This document shows positions 55,848-64,000 of a stretch of 64,000 nucleotides of DNA, one piece after another. The position numbers and the translations under genes were made by a program. Position 1 is the stretch's first letter; every line of letters starts with the position of its first letter. The notes below the pieces were generated by a model. That model was not told the origin of the DNA. It saw nothing but the letters and a program-made list of their open reading frames with translations, and did no database searches. This stretch comes from Caenorhabditis elegans (lineage: Eukaryota; Nematoda; Chromadorea; Rhabditida; Rhabditidae), in the NCBI RefSeq assembly GCF_000002985.6, contig NC_003280.10, positions 1,798,001 to 1,862,000 of the forward strand, in the 5' to 3' direction.

Positions 55848-56258
55848 CAGGGCTGTTTTTTTTGTTTATTTGGTTTTTTGTTTTTTTGGTTTTTTTGGTT
55901 TTTTGAGACCAAAAAAACAAAAAAAAACCAAAAAATAAATTACAACACTGATTCAGCAAAAATTAAACAAATAAGAACAAAAAACCATCTGTTTGTTCAA
56001 TTTTTATTATTTTATGAAGAATATTTCATGAAAAATTTTGGTTTTGTCCCGTTTGATATCAAACATTGAATTTTTTTTTGTTTTTTTGTTTTTTTGTTTT
56101 TTTGGTTTTTTTGGTTTTTTTGAAAAATTCGATTTTTTGTTTTTTGTTTTTTGGTCCAAAGTTCGACCAAAAAATTTTTTGTTTTTTGGTCCAAAGTTCG
56201 ACCAAAAAATTTTTTGTTTTTTGTTTTTTGGTCGAAATTTTTTTTTGCAACAGCCCTG
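55848..56258. mobile_element. hAT-like MITE, T/G-rich palindrome
   Basis: The ends CAGGGCTGTT and complement are flanked by GTCAAAAC (55840-55847) and GTCAGAAC (56259-56266), an 8-bp duplication with one mismatch. The interior is almost pure TTTTTTGGTTTTTT on the plus strand, with a complementary AAAAAACC part on the left, so it can fold. The ends match those of the element at 8724. Confidence 0.75.
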
Positions 56259-56393
56259 GTCAGAACATCCACAAATGGGGCCAGATGTATGGGAAGAGCA
56301 CGACCCTGCTTCCCGGGAGTCTGAATATAAAATCGATTACCTAGCCGTTCCATTTTGTCTATCCTCATTCATTATTCATTTATTCCTACAGCC

Positions 56394-57327
56394 ATGTCTT
56401 CTCCATCTTTCCCCGTCCTTCGCCTACCATCGAAGGCCCTTCGTGCTACCCTTCAAAATTTTGCAATTATCGACTTGTAAGTTGTATTTTATTTCTACTA
56501 TGATACATTAAAAGATCATTTTCAGATTAAGTTTCTCACTTGTCTCACCAAATTCCGTCAGATCATTGAATATCCGAGCAGCAAATGTGAGCGTAACACT
56601 CGATTTTATAGAAATCTTTCTTGTAGAGGCTGCCGGCACACACTCTATGTTCTATATAAAACCGAAATCACATCAAAATCGGGAATTTCCAATTCATCCA
56701 GTATGCCGATGGCTTAATCGAAATTTTTCAATAGAAAAAATTATCAAGAATTTTCTCGTTGCCTTGAATCTTCTGGAAGTGAAACAGTTACGCGTTTCTA
56801 AAGAAGACGCAACCTGTGGCAAACTGACAGGAATCAAATTTAAACACGTTACAATGGTAGAGAGAAACCGTCCGATCTTTGATCGTTTTTATCGTGACTC
56901 CGATAGTCTCACCCTTTACGACCGAGCTCTTCTCGGTGAGCAAACTAGAGCCATCTTCTCCGAAAACGTGAACAGCCTTGTGTTAATTCCTTCGTTTGTC
57001 GTGGATTTCAACGATCTGTTGGCGATTAATGCTACTAAAGTGGACATCGGTCGGTCATTCACATTATCCAACTTGAATCTGTTTCTCAGACATTTTATCA
57101 ATGGATCAAATCCAAGGCTGAAGGAAATTCATGTTTCATTAAAAGGAAACAACCTCGAGGACTTTAAGACCACTCTGCTAAACAGTATCAAATATTGGAC
57201 GTCTTCCATATCCAAAACTTACGAAGATGGTCGATCAATTGACGGGTTAGGATTTCTACGGATCGATGGAGTCGAAGTGACCATTTTTGTGGATCCGATT
57301 AGACACAGCTATGAACTAACTTGTTGA
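56394..57327 (+). CDS. F-box/FBA_2 protein (fbxb-type)
   Basis: Exons 56394-56476 and 56526-57327 give 294 residues. F-box start FPVLRLPSKALRATLQNFAI, then LSFSLVSPNSVRSLNIRA. FBA_2 landmarks are LNRNFSIEKIIKNFLVALNL, FDRFYRDSDSLTLYDRALLG and LNLFLRHFINGSNPRLKEIH. It is intact, with GTAAGT and TTTTCAG splice sites and AATAAA after the stop. A CTACAG acceptor lies two bases before the ATG. The upstream 80 bp, containing ATCGATTACCTAGCC and CCTCATTCATTATTCATT, match the two minus-strand relatives at 50 and 52 kb, so the three genes probably share regulation. It is inverted relative to them. Expected function: SCF ubiquitin-ligase substrate adaptor. Confidence 0.9.
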
Positions 57328-57399
57328 CTTATTGAATTGAATAAATTATTCGATGAAAATAAAATTGGAACACTTTGTTCGGAGATTTTTGTTTGCATG

Positions 57400-57853
57400 C
57401 CTTTTGCGGAGCGGTAGCTCCAGAAAACGGCCCAAAATAAACACCCTGAAAACCCAAATAAATAACAGAACAGGTATGTGCTAAGTCATCATTTATCTCC
57501 GTGTTGCTGATTAGTCAATCAGCAACACAAATCACACAAAGGCCAATTATCAAGGGACGGGATGAATCAATTAACCAAAACCAAAACAACAATTAAAAGA
57601 ACTCCAAAGCGACAACCATCAGAACTCCGTGTCGACCGCGTCGACCGCCGGCGGCGTTTCCTTCGTGGGTGGTAAGATGTGCAGGTGGAGTACGGTAGAT
57701 GGCGGCAATTCAAACGGTCCCGGGGCGTCTCGTGGTGTGAAGGCGATGAAGATAACGACTTTTAACAGAGATAATTGTGTAATTAAACGGGAAAAGATAC
57801 AAATGTGAAAGTCGTGAAGAAGGGAATATTTATTATTCACTGAGTTCGCGACA
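57400..57853 (-). repeat. 3' LTR start (minus strand) with polypurine tract
   Basis: On the minus strand the polypurine tract GGGGCCGGGAG (57864-57854) is followed at once by TGTCGCGAACTCAGTGAATA, with AATAAATA inside, as expected for the start of a 3' LTR with its poly-A signal. The far end is not defined and no second LTR is visible in the window, so the lower limit is a guess. Confidence 0.5.
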
Positions 57854-58372
57854 CTCCCGGCCCCAAAAAGATGGCACGTAGGGACATCTCGGTTCACGGT
57901 AGCCTTATCTGGGATAGTATCTTTCTTGGTCACAATTATCTCAATAGCAAATTTATTTCTGGAGACAATATCAACGTTGTGATAAGCAACTCCAATTTTG
58001 ACATTTTTTGGCAGTCTCTCGCCGTGAACACTATTTCCAACTGTTTCAGTACCATAGGTTCCAATTTTTGATAGAGCATAATCTTTTCTGGCTGATGTGC
58101 TCCATTTCAATTCTTCTGAAGTTCCCGAAATATTTTCTTTTGGTGGTTCAGTTTTTGATGCTGCTTCTGCAAGCGGATTTAACTTAGGAATGTATTTTCC
58201 TTTCGTTTCAAGTATACAACCATCTTGATGGTTTATATCATTAGACATTTTTGGTTTCCTGACATCATTGTGTCTGATTAAAATTCCAACTTTTTCGGAA
58301 TCCTTGCCAACAGGCGTCACTGCTGGCTGATTTGCTCCCCGTGGAGCACGAATTTTTTTAACGAACAAGTCT

Positions 58373-59797
58373 CTAATGAGACGAGCTCGACTCACTATCG
58401 TATCCAGAGTTTCCATGACCAAATTCTTCCGGGAGGTCACCCTCGTTCCGAAACCCATTTTCTGAGGTATCATCACCATCCGTCCACTCCTCAACTTCGT
58501 TTGCCTCGTCTTCCAGATCAAAATTCTTTAGACCTTTCTTTTCATCTCTATACTCATTGATGGCCATTTTGGCATTGATCTTTCTATCAATCCATCTTTC
58601 CACTTTGTGAAATTCACCATTGAACTTGGAGCTCTGAGTCTTGATGAGCACGTCTTCTGCAATAGAGGATGGCAATTTCCCAATAATCGATTGATAAATC
58701 GATGGAGTATCAACGTTCAGTCCACGATTTTTCATGTCATACACCAGAGATGTAATAATTCCAATGTCAAGTTTCATCTGATCATAGTTTTCCTGGTCAA
58801 TTTTGGCGTTTCTAAATCTCTTTTCAATTTCATCCAATGGTCGAGCATTCGACAAAAAGTTATGATCCAGAATTTTCCAAGCAACCTTGTAGTTGCCACT
58901 GGTGATTTGCAGTCCACTCAATAGCGACTGAGCTCTTCCCGTGACACAGCTTTTCAATTGGATCAACTTCGACTTCTTTGAAAGTTCTGGATTTTTTCCG
59001 TATCCCTCCATGAAAATGATCTTCCATTCCTCATACTCAAGCTTGTTTACACCGTCGAATTTCTTTGGTTCTTGGAGCTTCATCTTCAGATAACGCTTTT
59101 GTGTACGCTCCTGTTGGGCAGTTGTCGACGTTTTCAATAGTTCCGAACTGGATGTATCACTTCTAACACTATCTTTCAATACAACAACGCTACCATCGCT
59201 GTAGCTTTCCATCGCATCTGAGTCATCACTACTGTACTTTGTTTCAGCGTATCTCTTTTTCTTATTACCATAACATGGCTTCTTGTTGCTGGCTTCAAAA
59301 ACGTCCAATCTTGTTTCAAGAGCTTTTAAGCTATCCAAAATCAGTTTCATGTTCTGTTCATTTGGATTCACAAGAATCTTTGCTTGAGAACCTTCCTTCT
59401 TGCTTTCAATCGGAGATTCTGGCAATGAATCAATGATACCTTCTAGCTCAGTTCTCATGTAACCAAGTCTTTTGGCAAGTTTAACAAACTCTTTTTGAGC
59501 TGCGTGTTCTTGCAAACTCTTAGTGTTCCGAGTCACCAACTCCAGATTTGCCGATATTTCAGCGTTTTTCCGGATCATCTTTGTGATCCAATCATCAAGA
59601 TTCTCTAGAATCTTCAAGATCCCAACAACGTCGACGTGATTCTTGAGAATCTCGTCTCGTTTCAGTTCCGGTTGGATAATTCCAACTTTAACGTCAATCA
59701 GTATCTCCTGGGAGACCTTCAAAACTTCATTTGCAGTGTTTCCCCACTGATCAATTTGCTGTTTTAGCGGCACCATTGCCGCATTCACCTTCGCCAT
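58373..59797 (-). CDS. Pao/BEL-type gag-like protein (DUF1759)
   Basis: 474 residues from ATG 59797. Residues 1-170 are helical and coiled-coil-like (QQIDQWGNTANEVLKVSQEI, LAKRLGYMRTELEGIIDSL). After a Ser/Asp-rich hinge comes a DUF1759-type region, typical of Pao/BEL retrotransposon gag: MKLQEPKKFDGVNKLEYEEW, LIQLKSCVTGRAQSLLSGL, then SIIGKLPSSIAEDVLIKTQS. The end is acidic with no zinc knuckle. No protease, reverse transcriptase or integrase follows; 500 bp downstream a polypurine tract and LTR begin. The upstream sequence has a TTTCAG 27 bases before the ATG. It is either an internally deleted element or a gag-derived host gene. An overlapping frame (58521-57857) is open and basic, perhaps the remnant of the next region. 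Confidence 0.75.
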   Translation of the reverse strand: MAKVNAAMVPLKQQIDQWGNTANEVLKVSQEILIDVKVGIIQPELKRDEILKNHVDVVGILKILENLDDWITKMIRKNAEISANLELVTRNTKSLQEHAAQKEFVKLAKRLGYMRTELEGIIDSLPESPIESKKEGSQAKILVNPNEQNMKLILDSLKALETRLDVFEASNKKPCYGNKKKRYAETKYSSDDSDAMESYSDGSVVVLKDSVRSDTSSSELLKTSTTAQQERTQKRYLKMKLQEPKKFDGVNKLEYEEWKIIFMEGYGKNPELSKKSKLIQLKSCVTGRAQSLLSGLQITSGNYKVAWKILDHNFLSNARPLDEIEKRFRNAKIDQENYDQMKLDIGIITSLVYDMKNRGLNVDTPSIYQSIIGKLPSSIAEDVLIKTQSSKFNGEFHKVERWIDRKINAKMAINEYRDEKKGLKNFDLEDEANEVEEWTDGDDTSENGFRNEGDLPEEFGHGNSGYDSESSSSH

Positions 59798-60648
59798 AAT
59801 ACCGTTCGAGTCGATTGATAGTTCTGAAATACAAAATGATAATTATCTTGAACCACCTTGGGCAAAAAATTATCACGATAAACCAAGAAACAAAATTGCA
59901 AAGAAAATAACTTGAAAATAAAATATGCGAAAACTCTAATGAATTCCAAGATTACTGCAGTCTCTCGAAAACCATCATGATATTCCAGTTGGTCTGATAA
60001 GCGTAGATCTGGCCGGATACTACAGCCAACAGGTCCTACTGTGAGTACGTGCAACTTTCAATTCAATTCAATCCTTTCTCATTTGCTCTTAACTCCGATT
60101 CAGAAACGACCTGGTCTTGTCTCAATAGAATATCATCCATCTTGACGGCTTTGGTTTCTTATCTGATTTGCTGGACCATTTCAGATATTCCAGTTTCCAT
60201 TTCACCCACACTAACTTTTGAGTTAGACTCTTTCCGTTCTTCTGGATTGTTTCACATTTCCAGTTCCAAGTTCCTCATCGGGTTTGCTGAGTTCCCGTTC
60301 AGAAACGTCTCAGAATTTCCCAGGTGCTATGATTAAGCCCTAATCCGCAGAAAGGGGGATCCTCTTAATCTAGCTATTCCACATCCCAATTATGGGTCCC
60401 ATGGTAACCATTGAACGTAGTTCCACCTTCTATTTTGTTCCTTTCCTTCATTTACTACTTTCTCTGAAATCTCATATCCGCCCTTTTTGTTTTTTGCACA
60501 AACAACAAAAAAAAAAAACTTCAAATGAGACTTGGTTATCCAAATTTCTTTGAATTTCCAATCACCATTCCATGTGCGTTCCATAAACATACACTATACA
60601 ACTAAGGTCAGCTCATTTCATCTGAATACAGCTCCTAGTTAATTTTCC
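59798..60648. other. Upstream region of gag ORF, no gene seen
   Basis: No LTR copy corresponding to 57400-57853 is recognisable. Plus-strand open frames are low in information. A few degenerate hairpin-unit-like pieces (CTCTTTCCGTTCTTCTGG, CAGAAACG) precede the array. Confidence 0.4.
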
Positions 60649-61256
60649 AATAAGACTCTCAGTAAATATCGAGAGAATTTCCAATGTTTCCAACAAAATC
60701 GATTTCCAGTTCCAATAAGACTCTCAGTAAGTATCGAGAGAATGCTCTACATTCACTTTGAATTTCTTTTCCAATTTCAATAAGACTCTCAGTAAGTATC
60801 GAGAGAATTCCACATTCACTTTGAATGCCCGTTCCAATTTCAGTAAAACTCTCTATAAGTATCGAGAGAATGTTCCAAAGAATTCAATTCCAATTTTCAA
60901 TAAGACTCCCAGTAGGTATCGAGAGAATATTACACATTCATTTTGAATGCCCATTCCAATTTCAATAAGACTCTCAGTAAGTATCGAGAGAATTTGTCAC
61001 AGCTACACAAGAATGCAAGCTTAATTTCCAGTAAGACTTCCAGTTAACTTTGGAAGAATTTCCTCAATTACTCTTTGGAGTAAGTTCCAACTTCAATAAG
61101 ACTCCCTGTAAGTATCGGGAGAATTTGTCCATGTTCCTCTGTATCCTCTTTTTCATTTACCATAAAACTTTCAGTAAATATCGAAAGAGTTTCCATGTTA
61201 CTTTATACCATCTATGTTCCATTACCATAAGACTTTCAGTAAATATCGAAAGAATT
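60649..61256 (+). repeat. 65-bp tandem array with co-varying hairpins, block 1
   Basis: Ten units start at about 60649, 60714, 60779, 60842, 60899, 60964, 61030, 61095, 61161 and 61227; spacing is 57-66, mostly 65-66. Each has the core AAGACTCTCAGTAAGTATCG plus AGAGAAT. The 5-bp stem changes in step on both sides: CTCTC/GAGAG, CTTCC/GGAAG, CTCCC/GGGAG, CTTTC/GAAAG, always with a 10-base loop. Only the unit at 60899 has a mismatch. The spacers are AT-rich and less conserved. The strand is given by the GTAAGTATC loop, which looks like a splice donor. Confidence 0.9.
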
Positions 61257-61284
61257 TCATAAGCTTATGCTTGTACTCAGCTTC

Positions 61285-61917
61285 ATTTTCCCAATTTTCC
61301 AGTTTTTCCAGTTTTTCCAGTTTTTCAATTCCCAGGTTTCCAATTCTAGTTTTTCCAGTTTCTCCAGTTTTTCAATTCCCAGATTTCCAGTTCCAGTTTT
61401 CCCAGTTTTCCAAGTTTTCCAATTTCCAGTTTTCCAGTTTTGGATCTCCAGCTTTTCAGTTTCCAGTTTTCTGGTTTTCCAAATTTTCTGTTCCAGATTT
61501 CCAGTTTGTCATTTTTTTTTCAGTTCCAGATTCCAGTTTCCTAGGTTTCCTAGATTCCGATTTCCAGATTTTCCAGGTTTCCAGTTTCTAAGTTCCCAGT
61601 TTTCCAGTTCCAGTTTCCAGTTATCTGGTTTTCCAGTTTCCCAGTTTTTACAGGTTTCAGTGTTCCAGGTTTCCAATTTTCCAATTTCCAGCCAACCAGT
61701 TTTTCAGTTCCAGATTTCTAGCTTTCCAAATTTTCCAATTCCAGATTCCAGCTTGCCAGTTTTCAGGTCTCTAGTTTTCCATTTTCCAGTTCCAATTTCC
61801 AGATTTCCAGATTTCCACTAATCCAGTTCCACAGATCCTCTTTCCCAGTTCCAGTTTTCCTAGCTTTTCAGATTTCCCAGTTCCCAGTTCCAGTTCCAGT
61901 ACCAGTTTCCAGTTTTC
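61285..61917 (+). repeat. TTTTTCCAG-rich low-complexity block
   Basis: About 630 bp of degenerate (TTT)TTCCAG units, interrupting the hairpin array. Long open frames cross it only because stop codons are rare in such sequence. Each TTTCCAG resembles a 3' splice site. Confidence 0.9.
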
Positions 61918-62015
61918 CATAAGACTCCCATTAAGTATCGGGAGAATTTTTTCAAATCACTCATAGGAATTATACCTCATATTCAGTATGACTCCCAGTA
62001 AATTTCGGGAGAATG
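61918..62015 (+). repeat. 65-bp tandem array with hairpins, block 2
   Basis: Two more units, at 61919 and 61985 (66 apart), both with the CTCCC/GGGAG stem and a 10-base loop (ATTAAGTATC, AGTAAATTTC). Confidence 0.85.
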
Positions 62016-62700
62016 GCCCGATGTACTGTAGCATATGAACACACTACCTAACTATTTTTTTTCTAGGTTTCATTCCAATTTCAGAATAAGTTCTTCCTTC
62101 GACATCTGATCTCAATTTGTCGAATTTCAACGTTTTCCCGATCTAGAATTCGATTTTCGTATTCTAGAATTTGGCTCCATATTTCAATTTTTGACTCAAA
62201 TATTCCATTTATGGCCGTATTCCAACACTCAACATGTCAAGCCATAGTTTCAAATTCATTGATAATTGTATTCCTTTTCCTAGGGACACTTCACAATTTC
62301 ATATTCGAAAAATTATTTTTGTTCCGAAATCCAGTGACAATTCCTCTCAAAAAATTTCCAAAATATCCAATTTCTAGTGATTCTTTTTTAGAATAACACT
62401 CCCAATTTCCATTTTCCTGCTATTTCCCATGCTTGACATTCCATCTTACTTTCTGAAAGCATTCTAAGTTCAAGATCCAGACACACTGAGCAACAATTTT
62501 GTTCCAATAATCATTGAAAATTTATTTCAAAGTTTCCTTCCAATCAAACATTTGATCCCATATTATGCTTCCTACTTCTGAGGAAGTCATTCCATTTCAT
62601 GTATTTCTCAATACAAAACACTCGATTCATAAATTAATTTATTTAAATAAATTAATTTTTATTGAAGGCACATTTTTTATTTAGAAATATTTAAATTCTT
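62016..62700. other. Intergenic, AT-rich, with 28-bp palindrome
   Basis: No gene is supported. A perfect palindrome AAATTAATTTATTT/AAATAAATTAATTT lies near 62632-62660. Confidence 0.5.
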
Positions 62701-63081
62701 CGTTTATCCCGGAGTCTTGTGATTCGCTGGCGAATTTTCCCGATCCGACTGTGCTCCAATTTCTTTCCGATTTGTGAAGTCTTCTTGCCTGTTCTGACTC
62801 GTTGCTGGACCACACCGTCTGAAAATTATCGATTCAATAATGATAATATTCCATTAATTTTCAGGATTATATCCGCAATTTTTCATTAAAAATTGTTTAT
62901 TTTCCGTCAAAATTTCTCTCTGTCGAAGTGAGAATTGTCTTTTAAATTTAAAGACAAGATTTCTTTTTATTTTCATAATTTTCCGAATTTTTTAAAACTT
63001 TTTTTAAATTAATACCTCGGAATTCTTTGCTTCCGTCGGTTGGACCTTCTCTGGTTCTCCGATTTCCTGATCCTTTCCATA
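62687..63081 (-). CDS. Possible last exons of an unknown basic/acidic protein
   Basis: Minus-strand frame ending GKFASESQDSGINEEFKYF (62687), joined through a TTTTCAG acceptor (62820) and a GTATTA donor (63015) to EPEKVQPTEAKNSE upstream. The splice pair is plausible and an AATAAA follows the stop, but I find no start and no family. Frames further upstream, to 63386, are open in pieces. Confidence 0.3.
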
Positions 63082-63747
63082 CGATGTCTTTTCAGGCCAG
63101 CATCTGGTCCTTTTCGTCCTTTTTCTCTGCTTTTATGGAGAATTTCGTCGCCAAATCCGTGGAATTTCCCTTTTTCCGTCGTTCATCCAATATCAGCCGA
63201 GATTTTCGCCGGAAAATCCTTTGTTCTTCTTTGAGGCTTCCATTGGAACATTTCTGTGTTTATTGATTTCTCCAGCGATTCCTGTAGTTCCGCAGCTTGG
63301 CCGGTCCGTTTCTCGAATTTTTCGTCGCTCTTTGGCTGAAAACACTTGATTTCAAGGTTAATCGGCGGAAAAACGACAATTTTCAACGGAAATTACGATT
63401 TGTGAAGGAATTATCGATTCAATCACATCAAAAACGCATCAATTCAACTTAAATTGAAAGAAAACATCTGAAATTGACAAAGATTTCTTCAAAAATGCCA
63501 ATTTAAATTCATTCTTGCCGGCTGATGGAAAAGACCGCATATTCTCTGCGTCTCCCACTTTTGTGTGCTCTCTCACCACTTTTTTGCGGTGGAGCGCACA
63601 TTCTCTTCCTGTGTCTCTTCTAAAAAATGGAATCTCTCGTGTTTTCCAGATTTTAATAAGAATTTGGATCTCAAAACCGCTATTTTAACGGAATTTTGAG
63701 CATTTTCCTGGACGAAATGAAAATTCGGGCATAGATTACCCTATAAT
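63082..63747. other. No supported gene
   Basis: Short charged minus-strand frames (63386-63183) without start, family or convincing splice sites. The stretch 63530-63620 is a CTCTC/TGTGCTC-rich segment of the promoter type common in nematodes. Confidence 0.35.
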
Positions 63748-64000
63748 TTACATCACGGCACTGTTTTTTCCGATTTCCGCCTGTAAAAATGTCATTTTAC
63801 AGGTCGAAAGTATTTTCCGAAGATAACCCCGTCCCTTTTGAGGTTTCCAGTAATTTTTTCGCTCCATGAGCGTTTCCAAATGAATTTTTCCATTCAGAAG
63901 GATCCAAGTTGCCTTGTTTGGCTCGTAGCCGCCCAAGGTCTTTTTTCCAGGTGATTTCGCCTCTTCGGAGCATCATCCAGAAGAGGTCTTTTATTTTTGA
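63748..64000 (-). CDS. Partial exon of unknown gene at window edge
   Basis: From the right edge a minus-strand frame reads LFWMMLRRGEITWKKDLGRL, NLDPSEWKNSFG and up to SSENTFDL at 63785, where a GTAAAA donor-like sequence occurs. The other frame (MGGYEPNKATWILLNGKIHL) is also open. Which is real cannot be told without the neighbouring sequence. Confidence 0.3.

Noticed and set aside
56012-56511. Lys- or Phe-rich frames on both strands near 56 kb
   Set aside because: Caused by the TTTTTTGG palindrome of the MITE, open on both strands.
61214-61821. 125- and 184-codon frames rich in Phe, Ser, Pro, Gln
   Set aside because: Stop-poor reading of the TTTCCAG simple repeat in two frames at once; both translate to the same kind of low-complexity string.

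Overview
The window is nuclear DNA of a Caenorhabditis nematode, most likely C. elegans or a close relative, from an autosomal arm. The evidence is small introns with TTTTCAG acceptors and GTAAGT-type donors, AT-rich spacers, and nematode-specific families: a str-type 7TM receptor, MATH-domain proteins, and three F-box classes (FTH, FBA_2 and DUF3557/fbxc-like). RTE-1, Tc1/Tc3-like, Mutator-like and hAT-like elements and a stretch of degenerate TTAGGC telomere-type repeats agree with this. No housekeeping gene is visible. Nearly every gene belongs to a lineage-expanded family, and many copies are broken.

Layout. 1.3-3.4 kb: four MATH units, two with lesions. 4.25-5.3 kb: a str-type chemoreceptor (-). 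6.2-18.2 kb: a tandem array of five paralogous multi-pass membrane genes (-), called copies A-E here. A, B and E look like pseudogenes, C is intact, and D holds a 5'-truncated RTE-1 in its intron. E is split by a 3.2-kb perfect-mirror foldback element. 19.3-25 kb: one F-box gene of each class (fbxb-, fbxa- and fbxc-like). 26.6-28 kb: an unrecognised charged, coiled-coil gene. 28.5-30.9 kb: the endonuclease half of an RTE-1 joined to a palindromic Tc3-like element. 30.9-35.4 kb: three tandem genes with two MATH domains each.

35.6-48.2 kb: four paralogous FTH/F-box/FTH genes in alternating orientation (- + - +), forming two head-to-head pairs with the same five-exon structure. 49.1-52.4 kb and 56.4-57.3 kb: three fbxb-like genes with a shared upstream block; the first has a scrambled N-terminus. 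53.2-55.1 kb: two secreted-protein genes, the first under a cluster of GATA sites. 57.6-59.8 kb: a Pao/BEL-type gag ORF followed by a polypurine tract and an LTR start, with no pol seen. 60.6-62 kb: a tandem array of about 65-bp units, each with a small hairpin whose stem pairs co-vary, interrupted by a TTTCCAG-rich block. 62.6-64 kb: weak coding signals only.

Functionally, the F-box proteins are probably substrate adaptors of SKP1/CUL1 ubiquitin ligases. The MATH proteins are probably peptide-binding adaptors. The receptor and membrane arrays are probably chemosensory or surface proteins. All are fast-evolving families. The most unusual items are the co-varying hairpin array, the foldback element with tRNA-like pol III boxes in its arms, the RTE-1 insertion that duplicated a splice acceptor, and the palindromic Tc3-like element lying at a rearrangement junction.
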